A stretch of DNA of 64,000 bases, taken from the NCBI RefSeq assembly GCF_900491745.1, contig NZ_UETR01000012.1:1-64000 (forward strand). Direction: 5' to 3'. The notes under the pieces are model-generated. The model had not been told where the DNA came from. It saw nothing but the letters and a program-made list of their open reading frames with translations, and ran no database searches. The translations under genes and the position numbers were made by a program. Source of the DNA: Amarolinea aalborgensis (GTDB lineage: Bacteria > Chloroflexota > Anaerolineae > SSC4 > Amarolineaceae). Positions within the stretch are counted from its first letter, which is position 1; each line of letters starts with the position of its first letter. Positions 45,318-53,966 of this stretch are shown here, piece by piece.

Positions 45318-47330
45318 ATGCAACCCAACGCCGCTGCGCTTGACCTACCTGCCTTGACCGCCCGTTGGCGCGCGTTTACGGAAACGCGCGCGCTGCCGGC
45401 GGATATGGATCCGTTGGTGGTCAATTCCTGGCGTCGCTGCGGCCCGCTGCTCAACCCGCACGCCGAACCGCATCTGGCGCGGCTGAACGAGGAAGGCTTA
45501 CGGCGCCTGCTCATCAACCAGTTCGATCTGCTGGCGATTGCGCGACCGGTGATGGAGGACATCTACCAGGCCGTCGAGGGCAGCAGCAGCCTGATGGTCT
45601 TGCTGGACAACACCGGCTGTGTCCTGCTTACCCTGGGCGACGCCAACATGGAACAGGAGGCCGCGCGCATCGGACTGACGCCCGGCGCGTACTGGGATGA
45701 GGGGCGCGTGGGCACCAGCGCCTTTGCCCTGGCCCTGGCCGAGCGCATGCCGGCGCAGGTGGTGGGCGCGGAGCACTTCCTGGCCTGCTACCATCATCTG
45801 GTGGACGCGGCTGCGCCCATTTTTCATCCGAGCGGGCGCATGATCGGCGTCTTGGGCATTGTCTGCCTGACCAACCTGCACCATCCCCATACCGCCGGCA
45901 TTGTCGTGGCCGGCGCGCGCGCCCTGGAAAATCAATTGGCCGCCGATGTGATGAACCACGACGCGAACACACACCTGACGCTGCTCAACGCGACGGTGGA
46001 ATCCATTGCCGACGGCGTATTGGCATGGGATCGTGAGGGCATCATCACGCAAATGAACCGGCGGGCGGCCGAGCTGCTGGGATTGAATCCGCGGGCCGTG
46101 GTGGGCAACCGCTTGCAGCGTTATGTGCAGACGCAGGCCGATTTGCTCGATGCCATTCTGCACGGCAAACCGGCAAGCAACATGGAAGCCCATCTGCTGG
46201 TCAATGGACGCCCGGTGCACTGCATGATCAACCTGAAGCCGATTCGCATCGGCGATGCGCTCCCGATTGGCTTCCTGGCCACGTTGCAGCCCATCGAGCA
46301 GATTCATCAGATCTTTTATCGCCTGGCGGGCGCGCAGGCTGCCATGACGCTGGACGACCTCAAAGGCAAGTCGGCTGACATTCAGCGCGTACGCCAGCAA
46401 GCGCGCGCCGCCGCGCGGGGTCGCGGCAATGTGCTGCTGCAAGGCGAATCTGGGGTGGGCAAGCATGTCGTCGCGCGCGCGATTCACAATGCCAGCCCGC
46501 GGGCCGACGGACCATTCATGGCTGTCAACTGCCGGGCTTTCCCGCGCGATCTGTTTCTGAGCGAGTTCTTGGGGTATGAAAGCGGAGCGTTTAGCGGCGC
46601 GCGCGCCGAGGGGCGTCCCAGCAAGTTCGAACTGGCGTTCGGCGGAACCTTGTTCCTGGACGAAGTCGAGGCCATTCCACTGGAGTTTCACTCCGTGCTC
46701 GGCCGCGTGATCGAAACCGGCGAGGTCATGCGCCTGGGCGGCTCGCGTATCATCCCCGTGAATGTGCGGGTCATTGCTTCCACCGACACGGACCTTGATC
46801 GCCTGGTGGTCGAAGGTGCGTTTCAGGCCAATCTGCTCTACCGGCTCAGCTCGATTGTGATCGAGATGCCATCTCTGCGCCAACGCCGCGAAGACATCCC
46901 CGAATTGATTGACAGCATCCTGGCCCGCATGGGTCGCAGCGCCGCCGAACTGCCGGCCCTGACGCCTGAAGCCATCCAACTCCTGAAAAAGTATCCCTGG
47001 CCGGGCAATATCCGGGAGTTGGAGAGCGCGCTGGAACGGGCTTGCAGCCTGGCGCCGGTCGGTCAGCCGATTGATGTGCCTCATCTGCCGGAGAGCATCC
47101 GCCGCGGCTCGGTCATGGTGCCCACGCGTGAAAGAGTCGAGCCGGTGCTCAACATGGATGAATGGAACCGCGAGGCCATCATGCGCGCCGGCTGGGCGAC
47201 GCACGGCAGCCTGACCGAAATGGCGCGCATGCTGGGCATCAGCCGTACGACGCTGTGGCGCAAGATGCGGGCCTTCAATCTCGACGCAAGTCATTTTCAG
47301 TTTGAATCCATGAGCGATGTTTCAAAATAG
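45318..47330 (+). CDS. dhaR: DhaR-like enhancer-binding transcriptional activator
   Basis: 670 residues. N-terminal sensor region (about 30-215; NSWRRCGPLLNP and DEGRVGTSAFALAL are typical of DhaR/AcoR), PAS domain (about 220-330), AAA+ domain with Walker A GESGVGKH, Walker B GGTLFLDEVE and RYPWPGN-like KKYPWPGNIRELE, then a Fis-type helix-turn-helix (LTEMARMLGISRTTLWRKM). The loop that contacts sigma-54 reads ESGAFSGAR rather than GAFTGA. In E. coli DhaR controls the dha operon from a sigma-70 promoter and responds to DhaK and DhaL. Position directly upstream of the glycerol/DHA cluster supports the same job here. Confidence 0.85.
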   Translation: MQPNAAALDLPALTARWRAFTETRALPADMDPLVVNSWRRCGPLLNPHAEPHLARLNEEGLRRLLINQFDLLAIARPVMEDIYQAVEGSSSLMVLLDNTGCVLLTLGDANMEQEAARIGLTPGAYWDEGRVGTSAFALALAERMPAQVVGAEHFLACYHHLVDAAAPIFHPSGRMIGVLGIVCLTNLHHPHTAGIVVAGARALENQLAADVMNHDANTHLTLLNATVESIADGVLAWDREGIITQMNRRAAELLGLNPRAVVGNRLQRYVQTQADLLDAILHGKPASNMEAHLLVNGRPVHCMINLKPIRIGDALPIGFLATLQPIEQIHQIFYRLAGAQAAMTLDDLKGKSADIQRVRQQARAAARGRGNVLLQGESGVGKHVVARAIHNASPRADGPFMAVNCRAFPRDLFLSEFLGYESGAFSGARAEGRPSKFELAFGGTLFLDEVEAIPLEFHSVLGRVIETGEVMRLGGSRIIPVNVRVIASTDTDLDRLVVEGAFQANLLYRLSSIVIEMPSLRQRREDIPELIDSILARMGRSAAELPALTPEAIQLLKKYPWPGNIRELESALERACSLAPVGQPIDVPHLPESIRRGSVMVPTRERVEPVLNMDEWNREAIMRAGWATHGSLTEMARMLGISRTTLWRKMRAFNLDASHFQFESMSDVSK

Positions 47331-47364
47331 AACACTTTGGGCAAAATACGTTTCAGTTTGAAAC
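47294..47364 (+). promoter_or_regulatory. Two dyads, candidate DhaR-binding sites
   Basis: GTTTCA-GTT-TGAAAC at 47350-47364 is a perfect dyad. A near copy with TTTCAGTTTGAA lies at 47295-47306, 56 bases upstream and inside the end of dhaR. GTTTCAAA at 47319-47326 adds a third half site. All lie upstream of the promoter at 47382, the usual place for enhancer-binding activators. No binding data. Confidence 0.5.
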
Positions 47365-47381
47365 AAAAGTGCGACAGTTGA

Positions 47382-47410
47382 TTGACACATCTGGCATCTT
47401 GTGTTAATCT
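47382..47410 (+). promoter_or_regulatory. Sigma-70-type promoter for the glycerol/DHA cluster
   Basis: TTGACA at 47382-47387, a 17-base spacer and TAATCT at 47405-47410. Transcription should start near 47417, giving a leader of about 450 bases to glpF. Orientation and position fit the whole plus-strand cluster. Confidence 0.7.
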
Positions 47411-47867
47411 AACACCGTGTGATTTTTTAGGAAACCGCTCAACGTCAGAGTGGATTATTACGGCTGATGGTCAGCGCGTCAAGGATGATGCATCGTATGG
47501 CTGAATTGGCTGGTAGTGGGATGTGAAAACGCCTGCGGCCCGTGTTTAGACACGAGGTCTGTGGGCGTTTCTGTTTTCCTGACCAGGCTGCAGTCGGTGG
47601 CTGCATCTCCCACTTGACGCTGGTCATGGCGAACGCCTGCACGAGTTGAGCGGTCGTGATTGGTCTCATTTTAGGAGCGGCTGTGAAGACAGCGCCACTC
47701 CGAAGCTGGAAAGGAGGACTGAATCCCCATCGCAGTCAGTTGTTTTGTTCTACTGTGCGCATGAGGCGCGAGAGCAAAACCCCTCGTATGAGCGGTCTGC
47801 AACCCCATTTCGTGCTGCCGGTATGGCAGCGAACAACGCACTAGGCAAGGTAGGAGGAAATCTAACA
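47411..47867 (+). promoter_or_regulatory. Long structured leader of glpF with terminator-like hairpin
   Basis: There is no gene in these 457 bases. At 47526-47577, AAACGCC (47527-47533) pairs with GGCGTTT (47564-47570), and CGTGT with ACACG nested inside, followed by CTGTTTTCC. This resembles an intrinsic terminator 110-160 bases after the promoter, so attenuation is possible. A second imperfect hairpin lies near 47675-47702. No known riboswitch consensus was recognised. Confidence 0.45.
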
Positions 47868-48608
47868 ATGTCTCCGTTTATGGGCGAAGTGGTTGGCACG
47901 ATGTTGCTGATCCTGTTGGGTGATGGTGTGGTGGCCAACGTCTTGTTGGGCAAGACCAAGGGTAACAATTCTGGCTGGATTGTCATTACCACAGCCTGGG
48001 CCTTGGCGGTCTTTGTCGGCGCCTATTCGGTGGCGAGCGTCAGCGGCGCGCACCTGAATCCGGCCGTCACGATTGGTCTGGCCGTGGCCGGCAAGTTTGC
48101 CTGGGGCAATGTGCTTCCCTACATCATTGCGCAGTTCATCGGCGCCTTCATTGGCGCCACCCTGGTTTGGTTGCACTATTTCCCGCACTGGGCCGAGACG
48201 AAGGACACCGGCCTGAAGCTGGCTGTCTTCTCGACTGGCCCGGCCATTCGCAGCGTCACCTGGAACCTGGTTTCTGAAATCATCGGCACCTTCGTGCTGG
48301 TATTCGGCATCCTGACGATCAAGGGCGCTGTGATGGATTCGTCTGGCTCCGCTGTGCCGTTGAACATGGGCGCCCTGGGCATCATCCCGGTGGCCTTCCT
48401 CGTGTGGGTGATCGGTCTGGCGCTCGGCGGCACCACCGGCTATGCTATCAACCCGGCCCGTGACCTCGGCCCACGCATTGCGCACTTTGTCCTGCCGATT
48501 GCAGGCAAGGGCGACAGCGACTGGGGCTACTCCTGGATTCCGGTGGTTGGCCCCATCGTTGGCGCGATCATTGCGGCTCTTCTCTACGGTGCACTCGGCA
48601 GTTTCTAA
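47868..48608 (+). CDS. glpF: Glycerol facilitator (aquaglyceroporin)
   Basis: 246 residues from the ATG at 47868, with AGGAGG 10 bases upstream. Two NPA boxes, HLNPAVT and YAINPARDLGPR; Asp after the second NPAR is typical of glycerol channels rather than water channels. Six helices and two half-helices are evident. It brings glycerol (and probably DHA) into the cell. First structural gene of the cluster. Confidence 0.92.
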   Translation: MSPFMGEVVGTMLLILLGDGVVANVLLGKTKGNNSGWIVITTAWALAVFVGAYSVASVSGAHLNPAVTIGLAVAGKFAWGNVLPYIIAQFIGAFIGATLVWLHYFPHWAETKDTGLKLAVFSTGPAIRSVTWNLVSEIIGTFVLVFGILTIKGAVMDSSGSAVPLNMGALGIIPVAFLVWVIGLALGGTTGYAINPARDLGPRIAHFVLPIAGKGDSDWGYSWIPVVGPIVGAIIAALLYGALGSF

Positions 48609-48623
48609 CCCGCTGCGTTTTTT

Positions 48624-48657
48624 CCTTGCGAAGGCCTGACTTGAGGCCTTCGCAAGG
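48624..48657 (+). terminator. Strong hairpin between glpF and dhaK
   Basis: CCTTGCGAAGGCCT (48624-48637) pairs exactly with AGGCCTTCGCAAGG (48644-48657), loop 6 bases. No T-run follows, so full termination is doubtful; it may stabilise the glpF mRNA or give partial read-through to dhaK. Confidence 0.6.
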
Positions 48658-48720
48658 GCCAGCTGATTCGTGACCGTGCGAGCCTGTCGAGGCGATTGTT
48701 AGGATGAAAGGATTGGTGGT

Positions 48721-49722
48721 ATGAAGAAACTGATCAATAAACCGGAAGATGTCGTGCGCGAAGAATTAGAAGGGATTGTCTACGCCCATTCAGACCTGGT
48801 AACAGTGCACTATGACCCAAATTTCATCGTACGGGCCGATGCGCCGGTCAAGGGCAAGGTGGGCGTGATCTCCGGCGGCGGCTCGGGTCATGAGCCGATG
48901 CACGGTGGGTTCGTAGGCATGGGCATGCTCGACGCAGCCTGCCCCGGCGCAGTCTTCACCAGCCCCACGCCTGACCAGATGCTGGAAGCGACCAAGGCCG
49001 TCAACGGCGGCGCGGGCGTGCTGCACATCGTCAAGAACTACACCGGCGACATCATGAACTTCGAAATGGCCGCCGACCTGGCGCGCGAAGAAGGGATTGA
49101 GGTCGAGGCCGTGGTGACGAACGATGACGTAGCCGTGCAGGACAGCCTGTACACGGCCGGCCGGCGCGGCGTCGGCGTCACCGTCCTGGCTGAGAAGATT
49201 ACGGGCGCGGCTGCCGAAGAAGGCCGTTCGCTCAAGGAAGTCGCCGATGTCTGCCGCAAGGTCAATGCCTGGGGCCGCAGCATGGGCATGGCGCTCACCT
49301 CCTGCACGGTGCCTCACGCGGGCAAGCCTACCTTTGACCTGCCCGAAGATGAGATGGAAATCGGCATCGGGATTCATGGCGAGCCAGGCCGCAAACGGAT
49401 GAAGCTGGCCACGGCCGATGAGATCACCGAGATGTTGGCCGAGCCGATCATTGCCGACCTGCCCTTCAAGGCGGGCGACAATGTCCTCGCTTTTGTCAAC
49501 GGCATGGGTGGGACGCCGCTCATTGAACTGTATGTCATCTATCGTAAGCTGGCGCAGATTTGCGAGAGCCACGGCATCAAGATCGTGCGCAACCTGATCG
49601 GTTCGTACATCACCAGTCTGGAGATGGCCGGCTGCTCGATCACGCTGCTCAAGATGGATGATGATCTCCTCAAGCTGTGGGACGCGCCGGTGAAGACGGT
49701 GGGTCTGCGCTGGGGCGCTTGA
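48721..49722 (+). CDS. dhaK: Dihydroxyacetone kinase subunit DhaK (PTS-dependent)
   Basis: 333 residues. It binds DHA covalently through a His in GIGIHGEPGRKR. Other family phrases are KGKVGVISGGGSGHEPMHGGFVGMGMLDAACPGAVFTSPTPDQ, broken here to its parts GGGSGHEPMHGG and PGAVFTSPTPDQ, NYTGDIMNFEMAADLA and LNRVNGMGGTP-like FVNGMGGTPLIE. Works with DhaL, which carries ADP as a cofactor, and DhaM. It is followed closely by dhaL. Confidence 0.95.
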   Translation: MKKLINKPEDVVREELEGIVYAHSDLVTVHYDPNFIVRADAPVKGKVGVISGGGSGHEPMHGGFVGMGMLDAACPGAVFTSPTPDQMLEATKAVNGGAGVLHIVKNYTGDIMNFEMAADLAREEGIEVEAVVTNDDVAVQDSLYTAGRRGVGVTVLAEKITGAAAEEGRSLKEVADVCRKVNAWGRSMGMALTSCTVPHAGKPTFDLPEDEMEIGIGIHGEPGRKRMKLATADEITEMLAEPIIADLPFKAGDNVLAFVNGMGGTPLIELYVIYRKLAQICESHGIKIVRNLIGSYITSLEMAGCSITLLKMDDDLLKLWDAPVKTVGLRWGA

Positions 49723-49754
49723 GTTCAGCCGATTCGTTTCAATCGTAGGTGACC

Positions 49755-50390
49755 ATGACAATTTCTCGCCAAGACGCGCTTGAGTGGATCAAGAGCGTGG
49801 CCAATGTGCTGACTGAGAACAAAGACTATCTCACGGAGCTTGACTCGGCCATCGGCGACGCCGATCATGGCGCGAACATGTTTCGAGGCTTTCAAGCCGT
49901 GCTGGCCAAACTGCCCGGGGTGACCGACAAGGATATCGGCACCATCTTCAAGACCGTGGGCATGACGCTGGTCTCCACGGTTGGCGGCGCCAGTGGGCCG
50001 CTCTATGGCACGTTCTTCATGCAGGCAGGCACAGCCTCTGCCGGCAAACAGGAACTGACCGCGGCCGATTGGGGCGCCGCGCTGGAAGCGGCCGTCAACG
50101 GCGTCGTCATGCGGGGCAAAGCCGTGCTCGGCGACAAAACGATGGTGGATGCTTTGACGCCAGCCCTGGAAGCCTTCAAGGACGCCGTGGCAGAGAACGT
50201 CACGATCGGCATGGCCCTCGGCCGTTCGGTGCAAGCCGCGGAAGAAGGCATGAAAGCCACGATTCCCCTCGTGGCGCGCAAGGGACGCGCCAGCTATTTG
50301 GGCGAACGCAGTGCGGGTCACCAGGACCCCGGCGCCACATCAAGCTATCTGATCTTGAAGTGTGCGGCCGAAACCTGGGCCAATTCCTAA
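49755..50390 (+). CDS. dhaL: Dihydroxyacetone kinase subunit DhaL
   Basis: 211 residues from the ATG at 49755 (a GTG two codons earlier is possible). The ADP-binding phrases are LDSAIGDADHGANMFRGF (Asp triad binding magnesium), TLVSTVGGASGPLYGTFF and YLGERSAGHQDPGATSS. DhaL passes phosphate from DhaM to DHA held in DhaK. It lies 32 bases after dhaK. Confidence 0.95.
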   Translation: MTISRQDALEWIKSVANVLTENKDYLTELDSAIGDADHGANMFRGFQAVLAKLPGVTDKDIGTIFKTVGMTLVSTVGGASGPLYGTFFMQAGTASAGKQELTAADWGAALEAAVNGVVMRGKAVLGDKTMVDALTPALEAFKDAVAENVTIGMALGRSVQAAEEGMKATIPLVARKGRASYLGERSAGHQDPGATSSYLILKCAAETWANS

Positions 50391-50463
50391 GCACGTATGC
50401 GATCTGGGCAGGCAGGGTAGCCTGTCACATTATTCACTGGAATCCAAAGGAGGATTCGTACAC

Positions 50464-51960
50464 ATGGCTAAGTATGCAGCAGCGATAGACCAGGGCACCA
50501 CCAGCACCCGCTTCATGGTCTTTGATCACAGCGGCAAGGTGGTTTGTTTCGATCAGAAGGAACATGAGCAGATCTATCCCAAGCCGGGGTGGGTTGAGCA
50601 TGATCCGATGGAGATCTGGACGCGCACGGATGAAGTGGTCAAGGGCGCGCTGGCGAAGGGCAACATTGACGTGGCCGACATCGCCGCGGTTGGCATCACC
50701 AATCAGCGCGAGACCACCGTCGTGTGGGATCGCCGCACCGGCAAACCGTACTACAACGCCATTGTCTGGCAGGACACGCGCACGGCCGATCTGTGCAACA
50801 TGTGGGCCGCAGACGGAGGGCAGGATCGCTTCCGCGCCCATGTCGGTCTGCCCCTCGCGACCTATTTCTCCGGCCCCAAGGTGCGCTGGATTCTGGACAA
50901 TGTGCCTGGCGTCCGTGAGGCGGCCGCGAAGGGCGATGCCATCTTTGGCAACATTGACACCTGGGTCATCTGGAACCTGACCGGCGGCACCGACGGCGGC
51001 GTGCATGTGACCGACGTCTCCAATGCCAGCCGCACGATGCTCATGAACCTGGCTACGCTCGACTGGGACGATGAAATCCTGGGCATCATGGGCGTGCCCC
51101 GCGCCATGCTGCCGAAGATCGTCGCCTCCAGCGCCGTCTACGGCACCGCCAAGGGCGCCCTGGCCGGCGTGCCAGTGGCCGGCGACCTGGGCGACCAGCA
51201 AGCGGCCCTCTTCGGGCAGACCTGCTTCAGCCCTGGCGAGGCCAAGAACACCTACGGCACCGGCTGCTTCATGCTGCTCAACACTGGCACCAAGGCCGTT
51301 CCGAGCAAGAGTGGACTGCTGACCACCCTGGGCTACAAGATCGGCGACGAACCGGCCGTGTACGCACTCGAAGGTTCCATCGCGATCACCGGCGCGTTGG
51401 TGCAGTGGCTGCGTGACAACCTGGGCTTGATCTCGCGCTCGGCTGACGTGGAAGCGCTGGCCGCGACCGTCGAGGACAACGGCGGCATCTACTTCGTGCC
51501 CGCGTTCTCCGGCCTCTTTGCGCCCTACTGGCGCAGTGACGCCCGTGGCGCGCTCGTCGGCATGACCCGCTATGTCAACAAGGGCCATATCGCGCGCGCC
51601 GCCCTGGAGGCCACCGCCTTCCAGACACGCGAAGTGCTCGATGCCATGAATGCCGACTCCGGCGTGGCGCTGACCGCGCTCAAGGTGGACGGCGGCATGG
51701 TCTTCAACGAACTGCTCATGCAGTTCCAGGCTGACATCCTGGGTGTGCCTGTGATCCGCCCGATCGTGGCTGAGACCACCGCGCTAGGCGCTGCCTATGC
51801 GGCCGGTTTGGCTGTGGGCTTCTGGGCCAAGGTCGAGGACCTGCGCGTGAACTGGGGTAAGGACAAGGAATGGCAGCCAAACATGGATGCTGACCATCGC
51901 GCAGCTCAGTATGCCAACTGGAAGAAGGCCGTCACTCGCACCTTCGACTGGGTTGCCTAA
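50464..51960 (+). CDS. glpK: Glycerol kinase
   Basis: 498 residues from the ATG at 50464 with AAAGGAGGA upstream. FGGY-kinase signatures are AIDQGTTSTRFMVFDHSG, GITNQRETTVVWDRRTGKP and NTYGTGCFMLLNTG. The C-terminal signature is GGMVFNELLMQFQADILGVPV. It makes glycerol 3-phosphate from glycerol and ATP, the entry to the GlpABC route encoded next. Confidence 0.96.
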   Translation: MAKYAAAIDQGTTSTRFMVFDHSGKVVCFDQKEHEQIYPKPGWVEHDPMEIWTRTDEVVKGALAKGNIDVADIAAVGITNQRETTVVWDRRTGKPYYNAIVWQDTRTADLCNMWAADGGQDRFRAHVGLPLATYFSGPKVRWILDNVPGVREAAAKGDAIFGNIDTWVIWNLTGGTDGGVHVTDVSNASRTMLMNLATLDWDDEILGIMGVPRAMLPKIVASSAVYGTAKGALAGVPVAGDLGDQQAALFGQTCFSPGEAKNTYGTGCFMLLNTGTKAVPSKSGLLTTLGYKIGDEPAVYALEGSIAITGALVQWLRDNLGLISRSADVEALAATVEDNGGIYFVPAFSGLFAPYWRSDARGALVGMTRYVNKGHIARAALEATAFQTREVLDAMNADSGVALTALKVDGGMVFNELLMQFQADILGVPVIRPIVAETTALGAAYAAGLAVGFWAKVEDLRVNWGKDKEWQPNMDADHRAAQYANWKKAVTRTFDWVA

Positions 51961-52199
51961 ACCTGAAAGCAGAGGGCGCGCGCAGCGCGGCCCTCTCTGG
52001 CGCCTGCTCGATCGGGAGACCGCGAGCCGCGCGCCACAACTGGCCTGCGGATTCAGTGAGCGCTGAAAATGGGCCGCCGTCCAGACATCTTGTCGGCGGC
52101 GTCAGCCCTTCAGACTTACGACGTAGGGTGATAAGACCGAAGGGACCTTGTGACCCTTCGGTCTTTTGACATCGTGACTATTCAGTAGAGAGATGTTCT
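51961..52199 (+). other. Intergenic gap before glpA with two hairpins
   Basis: A G+C-rich imperfect hairpin (AGAGGGCGCGC with GCGCGGCCCTCT, around 51972-51996) follows glpK, and a terminator lies at 52133-52168. No gene seen. The glpABC genes may therefore have their own promoter, which I could not identify. Confidence 0.5.
52133..52168 (+). terminator. Rho-independent terminator between glpK and glpA
   Basis: AAGACCGAAGGG (52133-52144) pairs exactly with CCCTTCGGTCTT (52154-52165), loop 9 bases, then TT-GAC. Confidence 0.7.
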
Positions 52200-53966
52200 A
52201 TGAAACGCCTAGATACTGACATTCTCGTGATTGGCGGCGGCGCCACCGGCACGGGAATTGCCTGGGATGCGGCCCTGCGTGGCTTCAAGGTGATCCTGGT
52301 CGAAAAACGCGACCTGACCCATGGCACCACCGGGCGTTACCACGGCCTGTTGCACAGCGGCGGCCGCTATGTCGTCAAAGACCCTGGCAGCGCGGTGGAG
52401 TGTATTACCGAAAACCGCATCCTGCGCAAAACCCATGCGCACTGCATCGAAGATACCAGCGGCTTCTTCGTGGTGACGCCAGAAGATGAGGGGGAGTACC
52501 CTGATCTCTTCAAGGCCGCGTGTGCGAAGTGCGGCGTGCCTTGCACTGAAATTCCGGTGGCCGAGGCCCTGCGTCGCGAGCCGCTTTTGAACCGGCGCAT
52601 CAGTCGCGTGTTCGAAGTGCCCGATGGCGCCGCGGACAGCTTCCTGTCCACGCACGCCACGGCCCAGGCCGCGCAGCGCGCGGGCGCGCAAACGCTCGTT
52701 TACCACGAAGTCGTTAATCTATTTGTGGAGGGCGGCGATGGCAACCGCCGCGTGGCTGGCGCGCAGGTGCGCAATGTCACCACCGGCGAAGAAATGGCGA
52801 TCTACGCCAGTATGACAATCAACGCCACCGGCGCCTGGGCCGGTCAGATTGCCAAGATGGCTGGCATCCGTGTGGATGTCATCCCCGGCAAAGGCACCCT
52901 GGTGGCTATGAATCACCGTGTGGTGAACACGGTGGTCAACCGTTGCAAAAAACCGGCCGATGGCGACATCATTGTGCCGATTCATACCGTGGCCGTTATC
53001 GGCACCACGGACGAACGCGTGGTCAACCCGGAAGACCTGCGCATCGAACCGTGGGAAGTCTATTTGATGTTGAGCGAAGGCGAAAAGCTGGTGCCGGCGA
53101 TCTCCAAAGCGCGTGTCGTGCGCGCCTGGGCCGGCGTGCGGCCACTGTATCAGGAGCATTACAGCGGCTCCAGCCGCGATGCCACGCGCGCCTTCACTCT
53201 CCTGCGCCACAACAGCCGCGACGGCGTCCAGGGATTCCTGACCATGACCGGCGGCAAGTGGACGACTTTCCGCTTGATGGCGGAGAAAGCCGTAGATGCC
53301 GCATGCGAGCAAATCGGCGTCCGCCAGCCCTGCGTCACGGCGGAGACAGTCGTACCGGGCATTGAGCAGGGGCACTATTGGCTGGGCCATCGCCTGCACG
53401 AGGTCGAAGAGGGTAAGCTGCAGAGCGAGCTGGTATGCGAGTGCGAACTGGTGACGCGCACGATGGTGGAAAATGCCGTGCGCCGCAATCCCCTCGTCAC
53501 GCTGGATGACCTCCGGCGTGATGTGCGCCTGGGCATGGGGCCCTGCCAGGGTGGATTCTGCACCTATCGCGCCTGCGGCATCTTGCATGAGCTGGGCAGC
53601 AAGCAGCCCGCCGGCCGACCGCCGCTGCAAGTCAGCGAAAGCGACGCCACGTGGGAAGTGGCCTATCTGCAATCGCCCGGTCACAATAACGGCGCCGCGA
53701 CGCCCGCCCCGACGGCCCTGCCCAACCAGGCCATTACGGTGGAGGATGCCAACCTGCTCTTGCGCGATTTCCTGCAGGAGCGTTGGAAGGGCTTGACGCC
53801 GATCCTCTGGGCGCAGCAGCTCAAACAGGAACGCCTGGATGAGCTGATCTACCTCAGCCTGCTGAACGCCGATCACCTGCCGGGCGGCGACCGCCACGGC
53901 CCGCTGAGTACGTTCTGGCAGTTCGACACCACGCCGAACGAGAAAACGGAGCGCCAACATGCTTGA
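52200..53966 (+). CDS. glpA: Anaerobic glycerol-3-phosphate dehydrogenase subunit A
   Basis: 588 residues. FAD-binding start LDTDILVIGGGATGTGIAWDAALRGF, then the GlpA/GlpD phrases GRYHGLLHSGGRYVVKDP and TGGKWTTFRLMAEKA. The C-terminal part carries a BFD-like [2Fe-2S] motif (LVCECELVTRTMVE and GMGPCQGGFCTYRACG) found in GlpA and not in GlpD. It oxidises glycerol 3-phosphate to DHAP, passing electrons via GlpB and GlpC to quinone. It overlaps glpB by 8 bases. Confidence 0.95.
   Translation: MKRLDTDILVIGGGATGTGIAWDAALRGFKVILVEKRDLTHGTTGRYHGLLHSGGRYVVKDPGSAVECITENRILRKTHAHCIEDTSGFFVVTPEDEGEYPDLFKAACAKCGVPCTEIPVAEALRREPLLNRRISRVFEVPDGAADSFLSTHATAQAAQRAGAQTLVYHEVVNLFVEGGDGNRRVAGAQVRNVTTGEEMAIYASMTINATGAWAGQIAKMAGIRVDVIPGKGTLVAMNHRVVNTVVNRCKKPADGDIIVPIHTVAVIGTTDERVVNPEDLRIEPWEVYLMLSEGEKLVPAISKARVVRAWAGVRPLYQEHYSGSSRDATRAFTLLRHNSRDGVQGFLTMTGGKWTTFRLMAEKAVDAACEQIGVRQPCVTAETVVPGIEQGHYWLGHRLHEVEEGKLQSELVCECELVTRTMVENAVRRNPLVTLDDLRRDVRLGMGPCQGGFCTYRACGILHELGSKQPAGRPPLQVSESDATWEVAYLQSPGHNNGAATPAPTALPNQAITVEDANLLLRDFLQERWKGLTPILWAQQLKQERLDELIYLSLLNADHLPGGDRHGPLSTFWQFDTTPNEKTERQHA

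Noticed and set aside
45498..47294. 598-codon open frame on the minus strand inside dhaR
   Set aside because: Antisense to a gene with full AAA+ and Fis domains; no recognisable motif, no ribosome-binding site.
47382..47410. Sigma-54 promoter for glpF
   Set aside because: No TGGCAC-N5-TTGC-type element with proper spacing was found near the dyads, while TTGACA-17-TAATCT is clear.
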